DNA of 64,000 bases from Dysgonomonas hofstadii (GCF_014196915.1 NZ_JACIEP010000002.1:62001-126000), one strand, 5' to 3'. Shown: positions 52,683 to 62,820, numbered from the stretch's first letter. Program-made: numbers and translations. The notes: generated by a model not told the origin, from the sequence alone.

Positions 52683-54923
52683 TTATTTTCTGTTTACGGC
52701 TTTTACTCCTTTTATTTTTGCTATCCGCGAACATAAAGCCTGCAGATCATTCACATCGTGCACATAGATATTTATCTTCCCTTCAAAGACACCGTCATTG
52801 GTCTCCACATTCAATCCTTTTATATTGAGCGACCCAGCAGTGATCACCTTGGTTATTTCGTTTAATATTCCCATGCGGTCTATCCCTGAGACTGTAATTG
52901 TCGTATGGAACGGAAATTGAGTATAACTCCCCCATTCCAGATTTATAATGCGATCTCCCTGGCTGGCTTTCAGTTTTAGCCCCACAGGACAATGTATGCT
53001 ATGCACTTCGACCTCATTATCATCGGTCAGGTATCCGAACACTTTGTCGCCCGGAATAGGATTGCAACAGGTAGGTATCTTGAAGTTTTTATTGAAAGAG
53101 TCTTCTTCGAGAATATATGTTTTCTTTGGATCTATATGCTCATATTCAACCGGCTTTTCACCTTTTTCCTTATCCCCTTTTTTTACTACATGGAACGCCT
53201 GTTTCATATATTTAAGAAGCAGGTTATCCGGATTTTGCTTTTTAAGGCTTAATATTTTATCAATGCGCTGAGGCAGTGCGATATCATTATTCCCGATCGC
53301 ATAAAACAGTTCTTCTTTGTTTACCTTTTGATAGTAATCCATCATCCGGTCAAGGATCGCCGGAGTAAGTTCCATTTCAGCTTCCTTAAAGCCTTTATTT
53401 AAAATCTCCTCGCCTTTTTTAGCCACATCGCGCCTGATCCGTCGCAGGGCATATTCTATTTTTGTCCGGGCTTTTGCCGTAGTAACCAGCCCGAGCCATT
53501 CGGCTTTAGGTTGTTGCGTTTTCGATGTAAGAATCTCAACCTGATCGCCACTGTTAAGCTTTTCACTGAAAGGCACTAACTTATGATTAACCTTTGCTCC
53601 TATACAATGGTCACCAATATCGGAATGAAGATCATATGCAAAATCAAGTGCTGTAGCACCTTGCGCCAGAGTGCGGATTTCCCCTTTAGGGGTGAAGACG
53701 AATATTTCCTGAGAAAAGAGATTGAGTTTTATGGTATCGAGAAAGTCCATGGCATTGGGACTAGGGCTTTCAAGGATTTCTTTGATAGTTTTGAGCCATT
53801 TGTCGAGCTCGGTATCCTCTTCTATTTTTCCTTCTTTGTATTTCCAATGAGCAGCGAAACCTTTTTCTGCGATGTCGTCCATTCGCCGGCTTCTGATTTG
53901 AATTTCTATCCATTGCCCGTCGGGCCCCATAACGGTGAGATGCAATGCCTGATATCCGTTCGACTTGGGTCTGCTTACCCAATCTCTGATTCTGTCGGGG
54001 CGCAGTTTGTATATGTCAGTAATAACGGAATAGATATCCCAACATCGCTTCTTTTCATCGATACCCGGTTCGTTCTCAAAAATAATGCGGACTGCGAAAA
54101 TATCATATATTTCTTCGAAAGGGACTCCTTTTGCCTGCATCTTATTCCAGATGGAATAAATGGATTTCTCACGCGCCCTTATTTCGTATTTAAAACCCAG
54201 TTCGTTAAGTTTTTCTATAACAGGACCGGCAAAATGCTCATACACATTAGTCCTCAGCTTGTGTGTGGCTTGTAACTTATATTCTATTTCTTTATATACT
54301 TCCTGATTCTCCCACTTGAAACTGAGTTCTTCTAATTCTGTTTTAATAGCAAACAGACCAAGCCGGTGTGCCAGAGGGGCATAAATATACATAGTTTCGC
54401 CGGCTATTTTATATTGTTTGGCCGGGGTCATTGCGCCTAACGTACGCATATTGTGCAACCGGTCGGCTATCTTGACCAGAATAACACGAATGTCGTCAGA
54501 CATGGTAAGTAACAGTTTGCGGAAATTCTCAGCCTGAGCCGAAACGTTTTCACCAAACATACCACTGGATATTTTTGTCAGGCCATCCACTATCTGAGCG
54601 ATCTTCTCTCCGAAAAGGACTTTTACATCGTCTACGGTGTACTCCGTATCTTCCACCACATCATGAAGCAGGGCGGCGCAGATAGACGTGGAACCGAGGC
54701 CTATTTCGCCGCAGACAATACGGGCTACCGAAATAGGATGTAATATATAAGGTTCACCCGAACGCCGGCGCGCACCTTTATGAGCCTCTTTTGCAAAGAG
54801 GAAAGCTTTTGTGATGATATCAACTTTTCGTCTATGGTTAGTCTTCAGGTAATCATCAATAAGCGCATTGAACTCTTGCTCAACCAACAAATCATCTTGA
54901 GTATATGTGCTCTCTTTTGCCAT
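52683..54923 (-). CDS. Bifunctional (p)ppGpp synthetase/hydrolase RelA/SpoT
   Basis: A 746-aa stringent-response enzyme. The hydrolase HD domain includes LLHDVVEDTEYT (about residues 81-92). The synthetase domain follows (KSNGYQALHLTVMGPDG). The TGS domain is EIFVFTPKGEIRTLAQGATALDFAY, shortened, and a C-terminal ACT domain lies at about 670-745 (TVSGIDRMGILNEITKVI). The intact HD motif predicts both activities. The ATG at 54923 is preferred to the longer hydrophobic 54959 start. Last gene of parA-parB-DUF5683-mltD-relA. Confidence 0.94.
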   Translation of the reverse strand: MAKESTYTQDDLLVEQEFNALIDDYLKTNHRRKVDIITKAFLFAKEAHKGARRRSGEPYILHPISVARIVCGEIGLGSTSICAALLHDVVEDTEYTVDDVKVLFGEKIAQIVDGLTKISSGMFGENVSAQAENFRKLLLTMSDDIRVILVKIADRLHNMRTLGAMTPAKQYKIAGETMYIYAPLAHRLGLFAIKTELEELSFKWENQEVYKEIEYKLQATHKLRTNVYEHFAGPVIEKLNELGFKYEIRAREKSIYSIWNKMQAKGVPFEEIYDIFAVRIIFENEPGIDEKKRCWDIYSVITDIYKLRPDRIRDWVSRPKSNGYQALHLTVMGPDGQWIEIQIRSRRMDDIAEKGFAAHWKYKEGKIEEDTELDKWLKTIKEILESPSPNAMDFLDTIKLNLFSQEIFVFTPKGEIRTLAQGATALDFAYDLHSDIGDHCIGAKVNHKLVPFSEKLNSGDQVEILTSKTQQPKAEWLGLVTTAKARTKIEYALRRIRRDVAKKGEEILNKGFKEAEMELTPAILDRMMDYYQKVNKEELFYAIGNNDIALPQRIDKILSLKKQNPDNLLLKYMKQAFHVVKKGDKEKGEKPVEYEHIDPKKTYILEEDSFNKNFKIPTCCNPIPGDKVFGYLTDDNEVEVHSIHCPVGLKLKASQGDRIINLEWGSYTQFPFHTTITVSGIDRMGILNEITKVITAGSLNIKGLNVETNDGVFEGKINIYVHDVNDLQALCSRIAKIKGVKAVNRK

Positions 54924-54951
54924 AAGTTTTGAGTAAGGAAACAAAAATAAT

Positions 54952-54997
54952 AAAATCAATCCTAATAGAGTGAAGTATCTCTATTAAAATTGATTTT
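54952..54997 (-). terminator. Long hairpin terminator between mltD and relA
   Basis: Two stacked stems, AAAATCAAT (9 bp) and TAATAGAG (8 bp), are separated by a CC/AA internal loop and close an 8-nt loop. It begins 23 bases after the mltD stop. It is AT-rich, with a T run in the minus direction. Confidence 0.65.
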
Positions 54998-55020
54998 AAA
55001 TATTAAATTCTATTCTTTCT

Positions 55021-56967
55021 TTAATTACTGGAAGATAATATCGCCCTGTGTGCTGTAGCTTCCCTACTGCTTACAACATTACTTTCGTCAGACTGATCGG
55101 GTAATATAATAAGCAGCCGCTGACCTACTTTTGCCATACTGGAGGAAAGCTTGTTCCAGGTAACTATATCTTTTTTTGACACATTATACCGGGAAGCTAT
55201 CTGAGTTATGGTCTCTCCTATTTTTACTTTATGATAAATAATTTTGGAGTCGTCACTTGATGAGCGCCGATCTTCATCATCCCCGTCTGTGGCTGCAATC
55301 CTTACTATAGGCAGGGTAGATTCGTCACGTACGATTTTTTTCATATATCCGTCAATCAGACTGGCTGTATATGTAGAATCAATCAATACAACAGGAAGCT
55401 CAGGTTCAGGCAGTTCCACCTTTTCTTCTATCTGAACATATTCTATTTTTTGAATTTTCAGGCTTTTACCTGCAATAAGGCTATTATTCTTTATTCCGTT
55501 CCATTTTTTTATATCATTTATGGAAGCTCCGTTTTTACGTGCAACCCCTGCCCATGTATCACCCTTACGTACTTTATAGTAGGAAGTTACAGTTTTGGGA
55601 ACAGACACTGTTTTTGTCAATCCAGATACAGCTACAACAGTAGTTTCTTCGGTGGTACTAACATTATTCGAAGCCAGTTGTGTAGATGTATCTTCTTCTT
55701 TGGCCTGAACCGGACGATATATTTTCAATCTCCTCCCTACGGATAATTTATTTGAGGATAATCCGTTCCACTGTTTGATCTGAGCAGTGGTTACTCCATA
55801 CGTGCCTGCGATTTTCGACATCGTATCTCCTCTTTTTACCCGATAAGTCACAGCATTTCCTGAAGAAGAACTTCCTCCGCCGACAACGTCTAATCCTGCC
55901 ATCTTGCGGTGAGTCAGCAACTCATTCGATCGATAAGCATAAATAGCATCTTTGTTGTCGATAAACGCAGAAAGTTTATTCATAGGCAAACTCAGGGAAT
56001 AAGCTTTATAATCCCCCGGAATAATATCATTCTTAAACTGAGGGTTATATGCACGAATATCGTCTATCGATACATTAATCACATCTGCAATTTGCTGAAA
56101 ATGGATATTTTTATTAACCATCAGGGAATCGACTGATGCCGGAATCTTGCATTCGGCCGGACAAATATTATGTTCGTTATAATAATTCATGATATATGTG
56201 GCCGCTATGAATATGGGCACATATCCTCTCGTCTCTTTAGGCAGATAAGGATAAATAGCCCAGTAATCAGTTTGTCCACCACTGCGGCGTATCGCCTTAT
56301 TCACATTGCCGGGCCCACAATTATATGCCGCTATCACCAGATTCCAGTCTCCATATATAGCGTACATATCTTTCAGGTATCTGACTGCCGCATTAGTTGA
56401 TTTATGAGGATCTCTACGCTCATCAACCAAACTGTTTATTTCAAGATCATACATTTTTCCGGTAGTGGCCATAAACTGCCACAAACCTGTAGCACCTACA
56501 CGGGAGCGGGCAATAGGATTCAACGCCGATTCTATCACCGGAAGATATTTGAGCTCTAACGGCAAGCCTTCTTTATCGAGTTCTTCTTCAAACATCGGAA
56601 AATAATATTTCCCCAGGCCCAACATATAGCTCACCTGATCTTTTCTACGACCGGCATACATCTCGATATAGCTCTTCACTAATGGATTAAAAACCAACTC
56701 CATCTGTGTAGGCAAAGCATATAACCGCTGCATGTAAACAGAGTCGTTGAATGTAATAGCCCCATCATCATTAGAACGGCAGTTATCGGAGAATTTGACA
56801 TCTCTGCTCCAATCAGATAATAACTGATCGTAATTGCGCTCCATATCCACAGGATAAGTAATGTCCTTATCGGTAATGGTTTCTTTTAAGCTTTTGTGGT
56901 CGGACTGTCCCAGTGCGAAAAGCACATTACCGAACAAGAGTCCTGTAAAAAATATTTTTTTCAGCAT
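55021..56967 (-). CDS. mltD: Membrane-bound lytic murein transglycosylase D, LysM-containing
   Basis: A 648-aa exported enzyme that cuts peptidoglycan glycan strands, leaving anhydro-MurNAc. A signal peptide ends at ALGQ. The SLT domain (about residues 115-260) has the catalytic Glu in YLPVIESALNP and GATGLWQFMATTGKMYDL. Three LysM modules follow near 372-420 (YRVKRGDTMSKIAGTYGV), 460-505 (YKVRKGDTWAGVARKNG) and 575-625 (HKVKIGETITQIASRYNV), binding peptidoglycan. The linkers are Ser/Thr-rich. Between DUF5683 and relA. Confidence 0.92.
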   Translation of the reverse strand: MLKKIFFTGLLFGNVLFALGQSDHKSLKETITDKDITYPVDMERNYDQLLSDWSRDVKFSDNCRSNDDGAITFNDSVYMQRLYALPTQMELVFNPLVKSYIEMYAGRRKDQVSYMLGLGKYYFPMFEEELDKEGLPLELKYLPVIESALNPIARSRVGATGLWQFMATTGKMYDLEINSLVDERRDPHKSTNAAVRYLKDMYAIYGDWNLVIAAYNCGPGNVNKAIRRSGGQTDYWAIYPYLPKETRGYVPIFIAATYIMNYYNEHNICPAECKIPASVDSLMVNKNIHFQQIADVINVSIDDIRAYNPQFKNDIIPGDYKAYSLSLPMNKLSAFIDNKDAIYAYRSNELLTHRKMAGLDVVGGGSSSSGNAVTYRVKRGDTMSKIAGTYGVTTAQIKQWNGLSSNKLSVGRRLKIYRPVQAKEEDTSTQLASNNVSTTEETTVVAVSGLTKTVSVPKTVTSYYKVRKGDTWAGVARKNGASINDIKKWNGIKNNSLIAGKSLKIQKIEYVQIEEKVELPEPELPVVLIDSTYTASLIDGYMKKIVRDESTLPIVRIAATDGDDEDRRSSSDDSKIIYHKVKIGETITQIASRYNVSKKDIVTWNKLSSSMAKVGQRLLIILPDQSDESNVVSSREATAHRAILSSSN

Positions 56968-57038
56968 AAGTGTCTTTTTATGGTATCACAGAAATTTCAC
57001 GGAATATGAAAAGACTGCCTTGCTTATTTACTTTTAAA

Positions 57039-57740
57039 TTAAAAAACTATACTACACTGCAACCCTACTGCCATTTTCGATGTAGGAGACGGGCCCCATA
57101 CAACGGGGTAAATATTCATCGAAAGATCGGGCGACATATTAAAATCATACAATTGAGCATCGACATACGCATCAATCATGCATAAGGCATATACACCTAC
57201 AGCTACGATTATCGCTAAGTCCCTGTTGCGGCGAAAACTATCTTTTCCCCGTTTCAGGAACTGCCTGAACCCTTCACGTCCACCACTCCAGTCTTCGGGA
57301 GAGGTCATTCCATAGCGCAGAAAATTCTGATACCGTCCATCCGGAACATCATTTACCAGATCGCTATATGCATTCTTATAATCACCATACGTCGTACCAT
57401 TCCAGGTAATAGCGTATGTCAAACCGATGGCACCTCCGTATACAAGCGGAAGTTTCCAGTATTTACGGTTATATATTTGTCCCAACCCCGGAAGAATAGC
57501 CGAAAATATGACTGCTTTTTTTGAATCCGGTTTAAATTCTTCTTTAGGTAAAGTTATTTTCAAAGAATCGTTCAATACTATTTTTTTTTCTCCGATTATC
57601 GGCGAAATCGCATCAGGTGGAATACTATCCTGTTTTTCCTCGGCATTTACTATATCTTGGGTCTCAGAATTCTGCGCATGTAAAGGAATAGTTGCCATCC
57701 CCACTACACACAATAAATAAATAATCAACCCCTTTCTCAT
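57039..57740 (-). CDS. DUF5683 domain-containing exported protein
   Basis: A 233-aa protein with a signal peptide (ends PLHAQ), then an acidic Asp/Glu linker and a core starting VIFSAILPGLGQIYNRKYWKLP, with hydrophobic helices and Gly-rich loops resembling the DUF5683 family. Function unknown. It sits directly after parB and before mltD, a location I believe is conserved in Bacteroidales, which suggests an envelope role. The C-terminus (MAVGLQCSIVF) ends in an aromatic residue. Confidence 0.8.
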   Translation of the reverse strand: MRKGLIIYLLCVVGMATIPLHAQNSETQDIVNAEEKQDSIPPDAISPIIGEKKIVLNDSLKITLPKEEFKPDSKKAVIFSAILPGLGQIYNRKYWKLPLVYGGAIGLTYAITWNGTTYGDYKNAYSDLVNDVPDGRYQNFLRYGMTSPEDWSGGREGFRQFLKRGKDSFRRNRDLAIIVAVGVYALCMIDAYVDAQLYDFNMSPDLSMNIYPVVWGPSPTSKMAVGLQCSIVF

Positions 57741-57768
57741 ATATAATTACTACGGATAATTAACCTTT

Positions 57769-58677
57769 TTATTTTTTCAACTGGTCGAATATTGCCATAA
57801 TTCTTTCCAGTTCTTCTTCCGATTTAAACGGAATACTGATTTTTCCTTTTCCCTGTTCGTTACAGGTAAGTTGCACTTTCGTAGAGAAAAATTTGGACAG
57901 ATGAGTTTTCAACAACTCGAATTCTTCGGGAGTTGCTTTTTTCACCCCTGTTCTTTTTACTGCTTCAACGGCTTTCTCCTCTTTAAGAAGGTCTTCCAGC
58001 TTTTCGCCTTTGGCAATCGCCCTCACGTATTCCTCCACCTTACGAACCGACAAACCTTCTTCAAGGATCAGTTCATAAACCTCGAGTTGTGCTGCCGCGT
58101 CTTCCAGGGTAACCAGGGTACGGGCATGAGCCATATCCACTTTTTTATCGCGGATACCCATCTGAATTTCGGCAGGTAGTTTCAGCAAACGCAGGTAATT
58201 GGCTATTGTTGTCCTTTTCTTCCCTACACGATCACTGAGTTGCTCCTGCGTAAGGCTGTATGTTTCTATCAGTTTCTGATAGGCTAAAGCTATTTCTATG
58301 GAATTGAGGTCTTCACGCTGAATATTTTCGATCAGGGCCATTTCCATCACAGCCTCATCTTCGGCTGTTTTTATATATGCAGGTATAGTCGTCAATCCTG
58401 CGATCTGCGATGCCCTGTAACGGCGTTCACCCGCAATGATCTGGTATGAATCGTCGTCGGTCTTTCTTAACGTAATAGGCTGGATAACTCCTATCTGGCG
58501 TATAGAAGCGGCCAATTCCTGCAATGCCTCTTCATCGAAAATATGACGGGGCTGACCGGGATTAGCCTGTATTTTCGACAGTTCTATCTCGTTTATAGAG
58601 GATGAACCCTCGGTTTTTACTTCATCAATGGTGATAAGAGCATCGAGCCCCCTTCCTAATACCATCTTTTTAGCCAT
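57769..58677 (-). CDS. parB: Chromosome partition protein ParB
   Basis: A CTP-dependent DNA clamp that binds parS sites and loads SMC for chromosome segregation. Residues 1-15 are the ParA-stimulating N-terminus (MAKKMVLGRGLDALI). The CTPase/N-domain has IAGERRYRASQIAGL (GERRxRA) and LIENIQREDLN. The helix-turn-helix is about 130-200. The C-terminal dimerisation domain has basic residues. Length 302 aa. It starts 35 bases after parA. Confidence 0.95.
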   Translation of the reverse strand: MAKKMVLGRGLDALITIDEVKTEGSSSINEIELSKIQANPGQPRHIFDEEALQELAASIRQIGVIQPITLRKTDDDSYQIIAGERRYRASQIAGLTTIPAYIKTAEDEAVMEMALIENIQREDLNSIEIALAYQKLIETYSLTQEQLSDRVGKKRTTIANYLRLLKLPAEIQMGIRDKKVDMAHARTLVTLEDAAAQLEVYELILEEGLSVRKVEEYVRAIAKGEKLEDLLKEEKAVEAVKRTGVKKATPEEFELLKTHLSKFFSTKVQLTCNEQGKGKISIPFKSEEELERIMAIFDQLKK

Positions 58678-58712
58678 ATCAATTCTTTATCGGTTTAGTA
58701 TAGAATGCAAAG

Positions 58713-59477
58713 TTACGAATTTTTATCGATAAGTTCTTTAGCCAGTTGCATGTGATTGACCGCACCCTTGGATGCTGCATCGTAAACGAGCACCGGCTGG
58801 GCAAAACTCTGAGACTCGCTCAGCTTGACATTACGCTGGATAACAGTAGTGAATACCAGATCCTGAAAGTGGTTCTTCACTTCTTCATATATCTGATTAG
58901 CCAGACGCAAGCGCGCATCGTACATAGTCAGCAGGAATCCTTCTATTTCGAGTGAAGGGTTCAATTTATTCTTAATAATTTTTATTGTATTCAGTAGTTT
59001 ACTGATTCCTTCCAATGCGAAATACTCACACTGGACCGGTATAATAATAGAATCGGCTGCCGTAAGGGCATTCACTGTTATCAGTCCCAATGAAGGGGAA
59101 CAGTCTATCAGAATAAAATCGTAATCGGATTTCAAAGGAGTAAGTACCTCTGCCAGTTGTTTTTCCCGGTTATCGATATTCAGCATTTCCAACTCTGCTC
59201 CTACCAGATTTATGTGAGAGGGAATCACCTCCAAACGCTCTATTTCTGTTTTCACGATGGCGTCTTTGGGAGATGCGGCACCGATAAGACATTCATAAAT
59301 AGTCTTATTTACCTTCTTTATGTCAATACCCAAGCCGGACGAAGCGTTTGCCTGAGGATCAGCATCTACCACCAAAACTGTTTTTTCCAATGCCGCCAGT
59401 GAAGCCGCCAGATTTATTGTAGTTGTTGTTTTTCCTACGCCACCCTTCTGATTGGCCAGTGCAATTATTTTACCCAT
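58713..59477 (-). CDS. parA: Chromosome partition ATPase ParA (Soj-like)
   Basis: A deviant Walker-A ATPase that works with ParB in segregation. The nucleotide motif is IALANQKGGVGKTTTTINLAA (KGGVGKTT with signature Lys). Walker A' is VVDADPQANAS and Walker B is FILIDCSPSLGL. Length 254 aa is typical of chromosomal ParA. First gene of parA-parB-DUF5683-mltD-relA. I found no clear promoter consensus in the 117 bases upstream. Confidence 0.95.
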   Translation of the reverse strand: MGKIIALANQKGGVGKTTTTINLAASLAALEKTVLVVDADPQANASSGLGIDIKKVNKTIYECLIGAASPKDAIVKTEIERLEVIPSHINLVGAELEMLNIDNREKQLAEVLTPLKSDYDFILIDCSPSLGLITVNALTAADSIIIPVQCEYFALEGISKLLNTIKIIKNKLNPSLEIEGFLLTMYDARLRLANQIYEEVKNHFQDLVFTTVIQRNVKLSESQSFAQPVLVYDAASKGAVNHMQLAKELIDKNS

Positions 59478-59594
59478 ACAAAAAATTCTAATTTTCTTTT
59501 AGATGACAAATTAAAGAATAAAAACTATGATTTTAGTGTTAAATTTGTGTAAGAATGTTTTTCTTGTTGAAAAATCGGCCTTATTGTTAATAAA

Positions 59595-60755
59595 CTAACA
59601 AAGCTCCAGCAGGTCGTACACTTTATTCAACCACCCGTTGTAATTGAATCTGGAAACAGCTTCATCTAGATCAGAGCTGTATTTTACAGAAAGAACCGGA
59701 TCATCCAGGACAGCTTTCATCCCCTGATAAACCCCTTCTGTACTATTGTCGACTAACAGTCCGTATTTTCCTCCATCGACAATATCGCGGGGTCCTCCGC
59801 AATCGGTAGTTATTACAGGTGTTTTAAGCGCCATGGATTCCAGCAGGACAAGCGAGAAGCTCTCTCTCTCGGACACACACAGGCTCCATTTACATTGCAA
59901 TACATAAGGAAAAGGGTTATCTACGCGCCCCTTTAATGTTATATTTTCAAGCAAATCTCTTTTTGAAAGCATATCTTTCATTCCTGGGCTATCCATGCCA
60001 TCTCCAAAGATATAGATATGAAAATTGTAGTTGTCATCCTTCAACCGGGCGGCAGCATTGATCAACCGGTCGACACGTTTTTCCGGTGAGGTGCGGGTTA
60101 TCAGTATAAAATTTGTCCGGTCTTGCGGAATATCCAGGATCGGCTCTTTCGACTTTTCGACTACCTGCGTCAGATCAATCGCATTATACAATACCCCAAT
60201 ATCCTGTTTAGGCATCATTCCTTCATGCAGGACGTCTATATAAGCATTCTTTGCTGCATCGGACACACAGATTACTTTATCGAAAGAATCATATGATCTT
60301 TGAACTTTACTTAATTGTATTATATTCAGCCAGACCGACAGTCTTTCCCTGAACGAATTTATTTCATATTTTCTCCTATATATAATATTGTGAATCCACA
60401 ATATTTTCCGGACTTTCATTTTTGAGAAAATGCGGGCGAAGAAAGTTTCTTTGAAACAAACTATCTCGTCATAATCAGCCTCGTCTATCCCTTTTATACG
60501 GGCATATAGCCGTGGTAAGAAGATCATCATGCTCTCGCTAAGCTTTCGCCTGAAATGGGATAATTTGTCGGGATATAGATATTTTACCGATATTTTAGGC
60601 GATACCTTATTCAGCAATACATCCTTATCCGAAATTTCGGGCAGCAGGAGTGTCAACTCGCATTCTTTTGCCGCCAGATGATTTAAAAGATCTACCAGAA
60701 GAACTTCCGTACCTCCCATAACAAGGCTATCGTTAAAAAAAAGTATCCGTTTCAT
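59595..60755 (-). CDS. Glycosyltransferase family 4 protein
   Basis: A 386-aa GT-B enzyme transferring a sugar from a nucleotide donor to a glycan or lipid acceptor. The N-terminal acceptor lobe has VMGGTEVLLVDLLNHLA. The donor lobe has TRTSPEKRVDRLINA and the EX7E-type SERESFSLVLLESMALKTP, with donor-site Glu residues. The sugar is unknown. It follows hemH at 21 bases in the same direction, with no other glycan genes nearby. Confidence 0.87.
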   Translation of the reverse strand: MKRILFFNDSLVMGGTEVLLVDLLNHLAAKECELTLLLPEISDKDVLLNKVSPKISVKYLYPDKLSHFRRKLSESMMIFLPRLYARIKGIDEADYDEIVCFKETFFARIFSKMKVRKILWIHNIIYRRKYEINSFRERLSVWLNIIQLSKVQRSYDSFDKVICVSDAAKNAYIDVLHEGMMPKQDIGVLYNAIDLTQVVEKSKEPILDIPQDRTNFILITRTSPEKRVDRLINAAARLKDDNYNFHIYIFGDGMDSPGMKDMLSKRDLLENITLKGRVDNPFPYVLQCKWSLCVSERESFSLVLLESMALKTPVITTDCGGPRDIVDGGKYGLLVDNSTEGVYQGMKAVLDDPVLSVKYSSDLDEAVSRFNYNGWLNKVYDLLELC

Positions 60756-60776
60756 TCTCTCTGCCTGTTTTTCCGG

Positions 60777-61736
60777 TTAAGTAATTATCTTAATCACACT
60801 CTCTACCCAATAATCTTCGTGATTGAGGCACGGAACAAAGGAAAAATCCGTCCCACCTTCTTTCTGAAACAGTTCACGGGCTTTTATATTTATATCGTAC
60901 AGGGTTTCCAGGTTGTCGGCTGCAAAACCCGGTGCAACAACAATGACTTTATTTGTTCCTGCTCCGGCCAGTTCTTTTATTGTGTCATCCAGATCGGGCT
61001 TCAGCCATTTACTGCCCATTGCCGAATGATAAACCAGCCTTGTTTTGCGGGGATCGATGGCTAATGCTTTGATAAGTAACCTTATTGTTTCTTTTGTCTG
61101 GTACACATAATCAAAATCCTTGCCTTTATTCCACCCTTCTTCCACATGGCTGAGAGGGAGACTATGGAATGTAAACACCAGCTTATCAAAACCTTCTCCG
61201 ATATATGGTTTTATTCTTTCTGCCAAAGATGAAATATATGCAGGATGATCAAAATAGGGTTCGACAAATTTAAGACGGAAAGGATACGGCCGTTTATAAA
61301 AAACCTGACCTACATGATCCACCACCGTTTTATACGAAGATTCGGCATATTGCGGAAATAACGGCAGGACAATAACTTCATGCAACCTGCTTTCTTTAGC
61401 CAGAAGGCGCTCAAAGGCAGCCTGAACCGAAGGTTCGCCATAACGCATGGCAACCTCGACGGGTATTTCGGTTTGCTGTTCCAGTTTTTCCGCTAATTTT
61501 TTCGCATGATGCAATAAAGGAGAGTCATCACAGCTCATATCCCAGATCATTTCATAATGCCTTGTTGAAGGAAACTGGCGAAAAGGAAGAATAATACCAT
61601 TAACCAGAACAGGACGGAACCAATCGGCAACAGTCATTACATAAGGGTCGGAGAGCATGGCACGGATAAAGAATTTTACATCTTCCCGTTTACATGTCTT
61701 CGGACTTCCGGTATTGACTAATAATATTCCTATCAT
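60777..61736 (-). CDS. hemH: Ferrochelatase
   Basis: Inserts iron into protoporphyrin IX to make heme. The core is MIGILLVNTGSPKTCKREDV, and FTFHSLPLSHVEEG contains the metal-binding His. Length 319 aa from the ATG at 61736. The frame extends to a TTG at 61766, but its first ten codons lie inside a palindromic repeat (61748-61832), so the ATG is favoured. The C-terminal CLNHEDYW is conserved. No other heme genes are seen in the window. Confidence 0.93.
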   Translation of the reverse strand: MIGILLVNTGSPKTCKREDVKFFIRAMLSDPYVMTVADWFRPVLVNGIILPFRQFPSTRHYEMIWDMSCDDSPLLHHAKKLAEKLEQQTEIPVEVAMRYGEPSVQAAFERLLAKESRLHEVIVLPLFPQYAESSYKTVVDHVGQVFYKRPYPFRLKFVEPYFDHPAYISSLAERIKPYIGEGFDKLVFTFHSLPLSHVEEGWNKGKDFDYVYQTKETIRLLIKALAIDPRKTRLVYHSAMGSKWLKPDLDDTIKELAGAGTNKVIVVAPGFAADNLETLYDINIKARELFQKEGGTDFSFVPCLNHEDYWVESVIKIIT

Positions 61737-61747
61737 AAGATTGGGTT

Positions 61748-61832
61748 TCAAGATTTCAGGTTTCAAGATTTCATTATATAAACAGAATTACTGATTTATC
61801 CAATTTTGAAATCTTGAAACCTGAAATCTTGA
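61748..61832. repeat. 26-bp perfect inverted repeat between manA and hemH
   Basis: Arms 61748-61773 and 61807-61832 are exact reverse complements over 26 bases and flank a 33-base AT-rich loop. Each arm is itself two near copies of a TTCAAGATTTCA word. The left arm lies just upstream of the hemH ATG and the right arm 13 bases downstream of the manA stop. It can act as a terminator-like hairpin or a mobile palindrome. Confidence 0.75.
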
Positions 61833-61845
61833 TATATTAAATTAA

Positions 61846-62820
61846 TCACACATACGTTTCAAGAAGCAGAACACTTCCCTGCGGACTGATAAGCACACTC
61901 TTTGTATCGGCTGGAATAAGGATCGTCTCCCCTTGTTTTACATCCAATTCGTTTCCTTTATCGTCTTTTATCTGACAGGCGCCTCCCATACAAATATATG
62001 CAACGAACGAATCTGTCGCGCTATAATCACGGGTAACATCTTTTGTCAGCTCCAGCAGGTTTGTTGTAAAGTATTTACAAGATTCGAGCAGTACCGGCTG
62101 GTTTTCCTTTCTGGTATATGATGTTTTATAATCGTCATACAGCTTAAAGTCTATCGCATCTTTAGCCAGTTCGGTATGCAACTCACGTCCGTTACCGTTT
62201 GCGTCTTTGCGGTTATAATCGTAAATACGGTATGTAATATTGGATGTTTGCTGTATTTCAGCAATAAACGTCCCTGCGCCTATCGCATGCACGCGTCCGG
62301 CAGGGAGGAAAAACACATCACCTTTCTTCACATCGTGTTTTGCCAGAGAATCTACAAATGTATTGTCTTCGATACTCTTCACATACGAACCGGGAGTCAT
62401 CTGTTTTTCAAATCCTGAATAAAGGAATGCACCCGGAGCAGCATTAATCACATACCACATTTCGGTTTTCCCAAATGAGTTGTGACGTTTCTTAGCCAGT
62501 TCATCATCGGGGTGAACCTGGATAGACAAATTGTCGCGGGCATCTATAAATTTGATCAGCAAAGGGAAAGTCGTTCCAAATGTTTCATAGTTCTTTTTTC
62601 CTACCAATTGCTCTTTGTATGTTGCTATTACTCCATCAAGGCTTTTGTTTTCCAGTTCTCCGTTGGCCACGACAGAAACATTGCCTTCAACACTGGAGAT
62701 CTCCCAACTCTCGCCTATTCCTTCTTCCTCGGGAGTTACACCTTTAAATTTGCAGATTTCATTACCACCCCATATGATAGATTTGAGGATCGGTTTAAAT
62801 TTTAGCGGATATAATTTCAT
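61846..62820 (-). CDS. manA: Mannose-6-phosphate isomerase, class I
   Basis: Interconverts mannose 6-phosphate and fructose 6-phosphate, feeding GDP-mannose/fucose synthesis or mannose use. A 324-aa cupin. Zinc ligands are in SIQVHPDDE (Gln-His) and KTEMWYV (Glu). The conserved sugar-site segment is FLPAGRVHAIGAGTFIAEIQ, with a His ligand and catalytic Arg downstream in TYRIYDYNR. The short type lacks the extra domain of E. coli ManA (391 aa). Confidence 0.93.
   Translation of the reverse strand: MKLYPLKFKPILKSIIWGGNEICKFKGVTPEEEGIGESWEISSVEGNVSVVANGELENKSLDGVIATYKEQLVGKKNYETFGTTFPLLIKFIDARDNLSIQVHPDDELAKKRHNSFGKTEMWYVINAAPGAFLYSGFEKQMTPGSYVKSIEDNTFVDSLAKHDVKKGDVFFLPAGRVHAIGAGTFIAEIQQTSNITYRIYDYNRKDANGNGRELHTELAKDAIDFKLYDDYKTSYTRKENQPVLLESCKYFTTNLLELTKDVTRDYSATDSFVAYICMGGACQIKDDKGNELDVKQGETILIPADTKSVLISPQGSVLLLETYV

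Noticed and set aside
53583-54275. Plus-strand ORF of 230 codons antisense to relA
   Set aside because: Lies wholly within the conserved relA coding region, with no signature of its own.
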